Shown: one piece after another, positions 52,001 through 58,830 of the stretch
Position numbering within the stretch: position 1 is the first letter of the stretch
How the letters are laid out: each line of letters opens with the position of its first letter
Assembly (NCBI GenBank): GCA_001936135.1
Contig: CP012818.1
Location: 806,001 to 870,000, forward strand
Direction of reading: 5' to 3'
DNA from: Saccharomycopsis fibuligera x Saccharomycopsis cf. fibuligera
Lineage: Eukaryota > Ascomycota > Saccharomycetes > Ascoideales > Saccharomycopsidaceae
DNA: 64,000 nucleotides
Made by a program: the position numbers and the translations under genes
Notes under the pieces: model-generated
What the model saw: the letters and a program-made list of their open reading frames with translations, nothing else
Databases searched by the model: none
What the model was told of the DNA's origin: nothing

Positions 52001-53053
52001 GTAAATACGGAAGGAATAGTTTGTGCAATTATTGGTATTTTTGTTGATGATTTCCTTATAACTGCTGTTAGTGAACACGAATTAGACTCTATTGTCCGCC
52101 TGCTAATGGCGAAATACACAATCAAGATCATTGCAGCAGATCACGGTGGCAAACAGAAATTTCTAGGTACCGACCTAAAAGTGGAGAGAGGTAACGACAA
52201 CCAAGTGGTCAGCATTCTGCTAGATCAAGAGCAGTACATCATTAACTCCTGCAGGGAGTATGATATACAAAGCCCCAACAGAATGTTAAAAACACCATTG
52301 ACACCAGGTTTTTACTTTAATAGAAATGATCACCCACTCGACGTCGATCAACGAGAGTTGAACACAAGGGTAACCCGTTATCGAAGATTGATTGGAACAC
52401 TATTATATATTGGTACAATGAGTCGACCAGACGCACTTTATGCAATAAATTATCTAGCTAAATTTTCTCATTATCCACACCGAGTCTTGTTTGATCAAAT
52501 TATTAGAGTATTCGGCTATCTACTACAGACAAAGGAAAGAGCGCTTAGATATGGAGAAGATAAAAGCGATAAGAGACTAATAGGTTACAGTGATAGCGAT
52601 TATGCACAAGAACCAGAGAATAGGCGGTCTACAATAGGATACCTCTTCCGCTTAAATAATGCCAACATTCACTGGAAATCCACACAAACAGCTTTAACGT
52701 GTCAATCATCTACTGAAGCAGAATTACAAGCGGTTACAGCAGCTACTAATGAAGCGTCTTGGCTAAATGAATTATTGATATTCATTGGCCTCGTTAAAGA
52801 ACGATTACCATACTTATTGAAGGTTGACAATACGTCTGCCATAAAGAAAGTCATCAATGGTAATTTTTCATCAAAATCTAAACATTATGCTGTGCGTTTG
52901 AACGTTGCCCTAGACAGATACCAGGGACATGAATTTACCATTGAGCATGTACCGTCATCACTACAGTTAGCAGATATACTCACAAAGCCAGTTACTACGG
53001 TGATTATGAGTAACATATGTAACTTAGTTTTTGAGCCACGAAATACAGTTTAA
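48944..53053 (+). CDS. Retrotransposon Pol polyprotein (protease, integrase, RT, RNase H)
   Basis: The frame is 1369 codons long but is probably read only by +1 shifting from gag near 49054, so residues before about 38 are not translated. Protease: LILIDGGSQ (D56), with DGG where D(S/T)G is usual. Integrase: zinc site H193, H198, C229, C232; catalytic D262, D327 and E363 with 35 residues between the last two. A 17-residue repeat array lies at about 669-760. Reverse transcriptase: FTQIDVTTAYLN (D942) and IFVDDFL (D1035, D1036). RNase H: GYSDSDYA (D1217) and SSTEAELQA (E1258). The order PR-IN-RT-RH is that of Ty1/copia. About eleven CTG codons occur, unlike host genes here. The stop overlaps the polypurine tract. 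Confidence 0.95.
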   Translation: MEPTIKHIGQERTITEKLRKYIRNPKSTTQHPMGIIKRGTRTINSIIADDTLILIDGGSQATLTNDLSHIGNYTNYDDNYYPNVDLTTLDGNIKILGHGKMRLRIGDSMIKLDCYYAPSAPYAIINESSLIQKLDSFDIKVIEVGGKKKIVKVLKHGHYNLEIEVIDDLTWLSGKYIIKNRVRLIASVGSSLHSILGHVNNNSLKSSIKHNTIIADPTKIASLNAKEDCYECAIAKGKKHAAVPNSRLVYIKKNPFENIVSDVCEVGTKINDTPNYFVTFRDQYTGYTKVFTMYKKNEVKDKLFHYIRWVKNQFAERGFRVKSLFTDRGTEYLNSEVTDILSEAGIESHTTSGYTPASNGMSERLNQTLLSDARTILHSGKLESKFWPEAILHVTTIRNHIYNAKLKTSAAKLIGLEPLDARRLRIFGEIVSVHIPPNEGKLETRSHIGIYLGHDEQTYGVTTFIPVPLMKKGFFEYTRHVRFFRQSILYPDYINLKLSGGKLDNIAFENDNQYDFSVEDHNEINSRGQEHVEEIYYSGNDEEIMDPYENERVDSDSNENKPTMPETDAEEEEAMGEEDDDEYGNDVQEQKQNYLGNSRRVEFDNNNNNREVLDLSSEWQSLALSTSVTNGDHSKTPIEQVIVSDEEDSQTPVAPAKTTKRKLSDIHGEQQPLSEDGQTLPQISDEQLLPNEDGLRLPKIFDKQLLPIEDGIKVSHLPNEQLLPNEDGLRLPKIFDKQLLPIEDGLKLSQSLDEQQLPTEQCCLGSSRTMCPPVKLIPSHQSNPSDAFTQSGDSKNKPTTPFWLKSFTSLKRKPTTHNTNFKVKRVKVHALASIPKSYLTATLLPGFHDAIKREIMSHKSLMTWDPIPIVTSDLAKLRKTIPTRWVFSRKSDGREKARLVARGDIQNSETFVNTYSPTLRAEIARSILAATAMQSWYFTQIDVTTAYLNADLQDEVYIHRPQGIQCNVTVNPGEKVIYRLRKALYGLRQSGNLWHNSISDYLTELGFKKNHAFPSTFIKVNTEGIVCAIIGIFVDDFLITAVSEHELDSIVRLLMAKYTIKIIAADHGGKQKFLGTDLKVERGNDNQVVSILLDQEQYIINSCREYDIQSPNRMLKTPLTPGFYFNRNDHPLDVDQRELNTRVTRYRRLIGTLLYIGTMSRPDALYAINYLAKFSHYPHRVLFDQIIRVFGYLLQTKERALRYGEDKSDKRLIGYSDSDYAQEPENRRSTIGYLFRLNNANIHWKSTQTALTCQSSTEAELQAVTAATNEASWLNELLIFIGLVKERLPYLLKVDNTSAIKKVINGNFSSKSKHYAVRLNVALDRYQGHEFTIEHVPSSLQLADILTKPVTTVIMSNICNLVFEPRNTV
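49054..49060 (+). promoter_or_regulatory. Candidate +1 programmed frameshift site (GCG AGG C)
   Basis: In gag frame the heptamer reads GCG AGG C, five codons before the gag stop. It combines the P-site codon of the Ty3 site (GCG AGT T) with the A-site codon and next base of the Ty1 site (CTT AGG C). A +1 shift here leads straight into the pol frame about 17 codons before the protease active site. Position and frame are seen; shifting itself is inferred. Confidence 0.65.
50948..51223 (+). repeat. Tandem 51-bp (17-residue) repeats in pol between integrase and RT
   Basis: Five complete units and one partial unit of 17 residues with the core QLLPxEDG. Unit starts are 50948, 50999, 51050, 51101 and 51152, with the partial at 51203. 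Units 2+3 and 4+5 are nearly identical, showing a 102-bp duplication on top of the basic 51-bp unit. The array keeps frame. Confidence 0.92.
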
Positions 53054-53060
53054 GGGGGTA
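53052..53060 (+). other. Polypurine tract
   Basis: AAGGGGGTA directly precedes the 3' LTR and overlaps the pol stop codon. It should prime plus-strand DNA synthesis. Ty1 has the similar GGTGGTA at this place. Confidence 0.85.
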
Positions 53061-53452
53061 TGTTGGATTTATACCAATTAACATCTTTCATACCGTCCAT
53101 TTGGTATAATCTCTTTTTTGGTAAACTGCCTTTTGCGGCCGAGAACATTTGAACGCACGCATGGTTGCTAAAGAGAACAACATCAGATGTGATGGAAAAC
53201 TTAACATCACCTGAGCATTATGGGTGAGTAATGAAATTATTATATATAGTCTGAAAGACAGAATGTTTTTATTAAATGATATAGTTTATAATAAGTAAGG
53301 AAATATAAGTCCAATTTCATTACTAAAGAAAAATATTAGTATCTCAGTAAGTGGCTATCCTTCACTACTAGAGGAGAGACTAGTCTAACCAGTGCTATCC
53401 AGAGGGGACAACCTCAGGTATGGATAGCAGATATAGTCACTATACTCCGACA
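53061..53452 (+). repeat. 3' long terminal repeat (392 bp)
   Basis: Identical to the 5' LTR at 47452-47843 in my base-by-base reading, and directly followed by GTTAT. Confidence 0.96.
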
Positions 53453-53457
53453 GTTAT
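53453..53457. repeat. Target-site duplication, right copy
   Basis: GTTAT, identical to 47447-47451. Confidence 0.93.
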
Positions 53458-53498
53458 CGATGGGTATATCGGCTTATCTTTTATTCCGCCCATCGCTA

Positions 53499-53640
53499 TA
53501 TACAAGTTAAAAGGAACACGTCGCCGACCTTTTTACAAGATTTTCGACAACTTCAAGGCACCTTCTGACGGTTGTGAATACAGACTGATCAGGAATGCGA
53601 ACACAACGAAGGAAAATGTTCGCAACAAATGTTTGTTTAA
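53499..53640 (+). repeat. Degenerate inverted repeat, left arm
   Basis: This arm matches the reverse complement of 54222-54371. A 25-base core at 53567-53591 is perfectly conserved with 54266-54290 in inverse orientation. Flanking blocks such as AAAAGGAACAC and TCGCCGACCTTT also match with scattered changes. It is probably a relic of an older mobile element next to the tRNA gene. Confidence 0.8.
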
Positions 53641-54221
53641 AATGGGGCAAAGCGTACTACCTCTGTTTTGATATACTATTATTTTGAATAGATCCTCAAA
53701 CCACTGGTTTCTCTTGAGATATTTTGTTTTACGGAATACTGACATCTCAGGGTTCATGTTTTTAGAGGTAAAAGCCTTGTATTTCAAATATAACTAACTA
53801 ATAATAAATATATAAAAATATTGGGTTGGACCATGTATAAATACTGATCAGACTGAATAATACATATTGGTATTGATCTATAAATAGTAGAGGTGAAATT
53901 CTATAATTAGTTATAAAATATGTTCATTACGTCATATTATCTTCTGGGTATCCACTGATGGTTATATTTTTAGAACTCAATATTCCTCAATATATTACGG
54001 AATAAATATTGTTTAACTGTATTCGGGTTTGTTGGTTTAGACCTTAATGTTCGTCATTGTTTCTGTTCAGAAATATTTGTAATATTCCTGAAAGATTTTT
54101 TTTCAGCTAATATACGACTCTAAAAAGTATTAGATAAGGTCATCCCGTGACAGTCTCTCTCGATCTGTTTGTCTAGAACTCAATGTTTATCATAGATCCA
54201 TATAGTTGTATCATTATACAA

Positions 54222-54371
54222 AATAATCATTTTTGCGAATATTTTCTTTACTGCGTTCGTATCCTTGATCAGTCTGTATTCACAACCGTCGAGATAAGTA
54301 GCACCCCTAATGGTTTTCGAAGATTTTGTGTAAAGGTCGGCGATGTGTTCCTTTTAATAAGTGTATACGGC
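54222..54371 (-). repeat. Degenerate inverted repeat, right arm
   Basis: Partner of 53499-53640 in opposite orientation, about 580 bp away. Outside the perfect 25-base core the two arms differ by substitutions and small indels, so the duplication is old compared with the intact retrotransposon beside it. Confidence 0.8.
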
Positions 54372-55215
54372 GACGAACTTTTTTGTGGGACTCAAAATAT
54401 GTGAGCCTTTTCATTCAAATGGCAGGACGATCTGGGCTTACATCATCAGGCAAAAATGAAGATCTAGCATCCGCTGATGGGTAAAACTTGGCCAAGGAGC
54501 CTGAGCAAGCAAATTAGGGTAAATTTTAATTGCCCACTCACAGGTAATTAATGGTCTGTATGTTTGTTTTAAATCCTAAATGCACAAATGGGCTTCCGAA
54601 ATAGTGATAATTGTAAGTCTTAAGTGATAGACAAAATAAAGGATAAGCCGATATGCTCATCTAATCACCCCATAATTACATACTAAAAGAGCTACAAGTA
54701 GTTCAGTAGGAGATAACAATCTTAAAAGAAAAGAATCACTTGTTTTGAAATCCCGTTAATATCAGTTTGCCCAGTATCACAAGGTATTTTATCCGGCAGA
54801 GTGCAGGCGGATCTGGTTGGGAAATATATATAACATAAAGTACATACTTCGAGTCAAAAACACTTACACCCCAACTCATCAGTACCTAATAAGCATCTTA
54901 TTTTCTAACCCTACTTTATAGTTATACTATGGCGCGCTGGTGCGTGACTCTGGATGTACATGATTTCGAGCATTGGCATATTTGAAGCTGTATCTCTGCT
55001 ACGGTGTTGAATCTTTATGGAACGCACTTTTCCTAATTTAAAGCCTCTATATAATAAAGTTCAACAAAAGTAACAACAGCAAGATTTAGAAAAAAAGCAC
55101 AGCTGTAAAAAAAATATCTATAAAAACGTCACGTAGCAAAAGAAAAAGACATCAAAAAAAAGTAAAACTGTATATCAACCCATACAGCTAGTAACGATAT
55201 CCAACATACTTTCAA

Positions 55216-55596
55216 TCACTTAATCTCATTAGTAAACGGATTAACTACTGTTTCTTTCGACCCCACCGAGCCATGCCCGCTATATCTTGATCCCTTATTA
55301 TACCCAGCGCCAGCACCATTATTCTGCTTATTGTAGATATCAGCAGTCGCGAATACAGTTTGCTCCGAGGTAACTGGTTTCATGGATACCATGTTTGCTT
55401 CTGGGTTAGAAATATAGTTACGCTTGATTTGCTTCTTGCGGCGGGAATTCTTAATAGCGATGGCTATAACGAGGAAAAAAGTTATAACACAACCAAAGGC
55501 GCCGTAGGCTATGAGGAACACTTCACCGTAAGTAAGGTAACTTTCACAGTTGTCAGGGACATCATTGAAGTCGGAAACGAGACAGAAATGAGGCAT
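55216..55596 (-). CDS. Small single-pass membrane protein
   Basis: I do not recognise this 126-residue protein. A short N-terminal segment with C5 and C17 is followed by one transmembrane helix at about 25-49 (VFLIAYGAFGCVITFFLVIAIAI). A strongly basic stop-transfer (KNSRRKKQIKRN) and a polar Gly/Asn/Ser tail ending NPFTNEIK come next. No cleavable signal peptide is evident, so the N-terminus probably faces the lumen or outside. The layout recalls the 211-residue protein at 38371 (two Cys 11-12 residues apart, membrane helix, basic patch). The N-terminal Met is the first of the frame. Upstream lies an A/T tract at 55687-55706. Function is unknown. Confidence 0.72.
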   Translation of the reverse strand: MPHFCLVSDFNDVPDNCESYLTYGEVFLIAYGAFGCVITFFLVIAIAIKNSRRKKQIKRNYISNPEANMVSMKPVTSEQTVFATADIYNKQNNGAGAGYNKGSRYSGHGSVGSKETVVNPFTNEIK

Positions 55597-55941
55597 GTTG
55601 ATTTTTGTATATTGCGATGGTGTTTGGTGGAGAGTAGTTTGAAATTGTGTGGTGACAGGTGTATAGTTGCAGGTGTCAAAAAAGTAAATAAAAAAAAAAA
55701 AAAAAATAAAATAAAATAAAAAAGACTTGTTTCTACAAAGCCCAAAGCGAAGCTAAGCTTATATATAAATCTATTGGTGGTTTATTTATCCCGTATATTC
55801 TGAAATTCTTCAATGGTAAGCTACAGATATAGCGTATGCAATGCACGGTGTCAAGTTACCAGCGGAACGGCTCCGCGAAAACAAAGTACGCTCCCGCCGC
55901 CCAGTACGGAGCATACTGCTGCTTCAGCCCTTCAAAGCTCC
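55597..55941. other. Intergenic region between small membrane protein and GATase-like gene
   Basis: A 345-bp promoter region with an A-rich tract at 55687-55720. Frames on the plus strand overlapping it (55360-55719, 55813-56058) are shadows. No other element is seen. Confidence 0.5.
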
Positions 55942-56853
55942 TTAGTCAAGGAACACTCCTATAATCACTTTACCAATCTTATCCCCTTGGTTAGTATCCT
56001 CCCGATTGTCACTGCCCTCAGCAGCCTTTACTTTTTCGTATTCTTCTTGGCTCATTAACCCGCGTTTCACCCTAGCAGAGAGAATTTCCTCATTGTAAAA
56101 AGCGGTGCTGAATTCTGGGTGACCTTGGAAAGTAAGGATACGACGTTTGGAACTGAAAAACCCTTGCACTTTGGTGTTGGCAGTGCTGCCAACTAAAGAA
56201 AACCCTTTTGGCACATCATAAGCCACGTCCTGATGGGTTTCAATCAATGTGATTTGGCCGTTTTCAGTAACGTCCTTTGCGGAAGAAGCAGAAGATGGCG
56301 GTAATTTGGCAAGACTTGATTGCACGAATTGCTGAAAATCTTCAGTCACCTTGATGCATGTAAGTCCTAATTCCCAACCATTGACATTTCTGTCAAGCTT
56401 GACGGAATTTTCGCTGTCAAGCAACTTGGCTAGAACCTGATGACCAAAGCAGATTCCAACAATCGGAATAACACTTTTAGAAGCTTCATCCTCAACAGAT
56501 TCGGCTTTCTTGAGGGCGGCTTCGTTTCTAGAAAGAACTTTACCCAAAAAGTCTTTAAGCAAGTCGTACCAATGCTCGGTGTTACTGAAAGAGTCTGCTC
56601 TTGATCCCGTCACAAGGACCCCTTTAAGGTAGCCGGCATCCAAATCTTGTTCAGTTGGGATCTCTTCATTGAGCCTCACTTGGTATTTTTTTAATTCAAT
56701 CCTCTTGGAGCGTAAGACCCCGTCCTGGTTAAGAAGACTGATGCTTTGGTCACCATAGTCTCCATACTTTTCCCGAGCTGGAGTGCCGGGGGCAAACATT
56801 GGAATGTCCACATTGAGCACGGCAATGTATGGCTGGGTACTGGCAATGGTCAT
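55942..56853 (-). CDS. Class I glutamine amidotransferase-like protein (YLR126C type)
   Basis: The 303-residue product has a class I GATase fold. The nucleophile elbow is IVGICFGHQVLA with C135. The His-Glu pair is in FQGHPEFST (H245, E247). The stretch LKGVLVTGSRADSF marks the usual oxyanion-strand region. It is a stand-alone domain without a synthetase partner, like yeast YLR126C and other small GMP-synthase-like GATases; YLR126C has been linked to copper and iron homeostasis, though its reaction is not established. The N-terminus (PYIAVLNVDIP) starts the first strand, so the first ATG fits. The C-terminal 40 residues are charged. Reaction and substrate are unknown. Confidence 0.88.
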   Translation of the reverse strand: MTIASTQPYIAVLNVDIPMFAPGTPAREKYGDYGDQSISLLNQDGVLRSKRIELKKYQVRLNEEIPTEQDLDAGYLKGVLVTGSRADSFSNTEHWYDLLKDFLGKVLSRNEAALKKAESVEDEASKSVIPIVGICFGHQVLAKLLDSENSVKLDRNVNGWELGLTCIKVTEDFQQFVQSSLAKLPPSSASSAKDVTENGQITLIETHQDVAYDVPKGFSLVGSTANTKVQGFFSSKRRILTFQGHPEFSTAFYNEEILSARVKRGLMSQEEYEKVKAAEGSDNREDTNQGDKIGKVIIGVFLD

Positions 56854-57758
56854 ATTCGAGTTACTTATTGTTTGTTTGTGGATCTTTCTAGTGTAATAGT
56901 GTTAAGCAAGTGAATAAAGGCTAAACGTTTCGTTGTTGTTGTTGTTGTTGTTTTGCCATTAATCTGATCTCTCTGGGTCTTGGCTCTTATCAGTTTAGTT
57001 TGTCTCCTTTTCTTTTTCCGGCTTCTTAATTTCCGGCGTAATTCCTTCACTGTGGCTAATGCGCCGCAGAGGAAAAAGAATTAAACTCCGACGGAGGCAG
57101 TCTTTATCGGCCAATGTCATGGACAACCAATAGGGTTTTGCAACGCTGTTGCTTCACAGGTAAAAATTGAAGGCCCCTCAACCTACCTTCTCTTGTCCGT
57201 ATTGCTGCCCATTGTATCTCACGTATTAGCCATGTGTTCTGAAAAGCTCGCGTTTTATTTACTTGTGGTAGGCTATTGACGCCGTCTCCCTGTTGAAACC
57301 CATACTGCGGTAATAATATGATATACTAGCACTCATAATATTTCCGCTGGCGCGGCGAAATGCTCAGTGAAACCCATGTTTGTACAAAACTATTCAATAG
57401 AGAAACAAGAAATAATTCTTGGTTGTAGCAATGTTATTATGGCGTTTCAGCTAGGCTGCCGATCGTTAAATCTTGTGCTGAGGCTGGGACTATTAATAAT
57501 ATTATTACCGAAAATGTTACAGAACGGCATTAACGCACGTTCGCCAGCAAAATTTTATCACTTTTTTCTAGCCTCAACATGCAGCGGTTTCTGGGAAAAC
57601 GTATATAACAAACGGATGCCAAAGCTTTTGTGCTCCATTTGCAGCTATTTTAACTCTTATAACTCGATCATCTAACTTTTAGCCACTTCATAACCAAACA
57701 GACATTGTCTTACAGTAGCGCACACTTTCTACAAAAACAAACAATACATCACAACACA
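56854..57758. other. Divergent promoter region
   Basis: About 0.9 kb between the GATase-like gene and the secreted-protein gene. A GTT microsatellite lies at 56930-56952 in the leader of the GATase-like gene. Frames at 56865-57050 and 57367-57675 have no recognisable domain. A TATAT-type box near 57601-57606 lies about 155 bp before the next start. Confidence 0.45.
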
Positions 57759-58385
57759 ATGCAATTCTTCTTTTCTACCGTCGTTTATCTTTTACTTGCT
57801 GTTCAACAGTATGATCTTATGGCCGTTGCTGCCCCGATTGCAGCTGACTCAAACAACCAAATCAACAACAATGCTGATGCTCCAGTCCAAGGCATCACTC
57901 GTGCCCCGCCTCTCACCGCTGTCGCTGGGGCCAACGAAGCTCCAGTGACCGCTGCACAAAAACAAAATTTCTTTAAGAACCTCAAGAGCAAAATCGGCGA
58001 AGTTGGGGGAAAGGGTAAGGCCGGCTTAGCTAAAGGCGAAACCGGTGCTTCAAAAAAAATGGGGAAAGGAGGAAAAGCTGGCTGGGCAGTTGCTGGCCTC
58101 GCAGGAGCCGCTTATGCTGGGGATAAGCTTCTTCATCATGAGAGACATAAAGGTGCGTCGGAGTATGCTGCTTCTATTTCTTCGGTTGCTGCTACCGCTA
58201 CCGCTAGTACTGGCTCTAAACCCTCTGCTGCTGTCACTGAATCTTCAGGCCCAGTTGGTGCAACGGCGGCTGCTTCTGCTGACACCAGTTCCCCAGGTTT
58301 TACTGGTGCTACTATTGAGACTCAGGCTCCTGGCGTCGCTTCTGCTGTTACTGCCGCCGCTTCTGCTGGTTCAAATTGGTATTGA
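57759..58385 (+). CDS. Putative secreted Gly/Ala-rich protein
   Basis: I do not recognise this protein. The frame opens at 57705, but the ATG at 57759 is preferred because it begins with a signal peptide (MQFFFSTVVYLLLAVQQYDLMAVAAP), giving 208 residues. After the signal comes a 60-residue polar linker, then a Lys/Gly-rich segment (KSKIGEVGGKGKAGLAKGETG). A glycine-zipper-like hydrophobic stretch follows (GWAVAGLAGAAYAGDKLL, about residues 108-125), then HHERHK, and a C-terminal Ala/Ser/Thr-rich region of about 70 residues. There is no GPI tail; it ends SNWY. The composition suggests an extracellular or wall-associated protein, with the glycine zipper able to self-associate or insert in a membrane. 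The gene is plus-strand and convergent with PCK1. Confidence 0.7.
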   Translation: MQFFFSTVVYLLLAVQQYDLMAVAAPIAADSNNQINNNADAPVQGITRAPPLTAVAGANEAPVTAAQKQNFFKNLKSKIGEVGGKGKAGLAKGETGASKKMGKGGKAGWAVAGLAGAAYAGDKLLHHERHKGASEYAASISSVAATATASTGSKPSAAVTESSGPVGATAAASADTSSPGFTGATIETQAPGVASAVTAAASAGSNWY

Positions 58386-58830
58386 TGGGCGCGCACTATT
58401 GCCTGTCTCATGACGAATGAAACTATAATGGTATAACATATACCAAAGTTTGTACTGGATTGCAAGCTTTGCCTACTTATAGTTTCATCTTTCTGTCGAA
58501 ACCTTTTCAATTCTCAAATGCTTCAACTTAATTTTAGTTATTTTTATTTTTATTTGTACTTGGTTTTCTTTGAACTTTAGCAATGCACGCTCCTACATCG
58601 TTCAATATTTTTTTACGTAGTGATTTAAAGTATGGAATATGGAATATGAAGTGTATTTTCGAAATTTGAGTTCATGATCTTATAAGATAAGAATAAAAAC
58701 AAGCGACGTATAAAAAAGAGCTAACAATGCACCCAGACCTATTTAGTGAATGGAAATAGTAAAAAAAATAGGAGTAAACGGCAAAGCCAAATAACAAAAC
58801 AACAACAAACTATAGCAGACGAAGAAAAGC
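58386..58830. other. Convergent intergenic region before PCK1 stop
   Basis: A 445-bp AT-rich shared 3' flank. No gene or RNA signature is seen. Confidence 0.5.

Larger units (their letters stand above)
47452..53452 (+). mobile_element. Complete Ty1/copia (Pseudoviridae-type) LTR retrotransposon
   Basis: A 6001-bp element with identical 392-bp LTRs that begin TGTTGG and end CCGACA, flanked by a perfect GTTAT duplication. Inside are a gag gene (48151-49074) and a pol gene in the +1 frame (48944-53053), with domains in the order protease, integrase, reverse transcriptase, RNase H, which defines the Ty1/copia group. A polypurine tract ending GGGGGTA abuts the 3' LTR, as GGTGGTA does in Ty1. Neither gene has a stop or frameshift beyond the expected gag-pol shift, and the LTRs show no difference, so insertion was very recent and the element may be active. 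It lies 84 bp upstream of a tRNA-Lys gene, the kind of site preferred by Ty1. It does not interrupt a protein-coding gene. Confidence 0.97.
53458..55215. other. Region of mobile-element debris downstream of the retrotransposon
   Basis: No supported gene. It holds the two arms of the degenerate inverted repeat, an 11-base repeated word TAGAACTCAAT (about 53971 and 54174) and a 23-nt near-palindrome at 54068-54090. A TGTTGGTTTAGACC at about 54029 resembles an LTR start but I could not define an element. The frame at 53420-53671 starts inside the LTR and is not called. From 54420 to 55215 I see only AT-rich DNA. Confidence 0.45.

Noticed and set aside
53420-53671. 83-codon frame starting in the 3' LTR
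   Set aside because: It crosses the insertion boundary and the target duplication, so it cannot be an ancestral gene; the downstream part is the degenerate inverted repeat.
54029-54180. Solo LTR starting TGTTGG at 54029
   Set aside because: Only the first bases resemble an LTR start; I could not find a matching CA end with a flanking 5-bp duplication.
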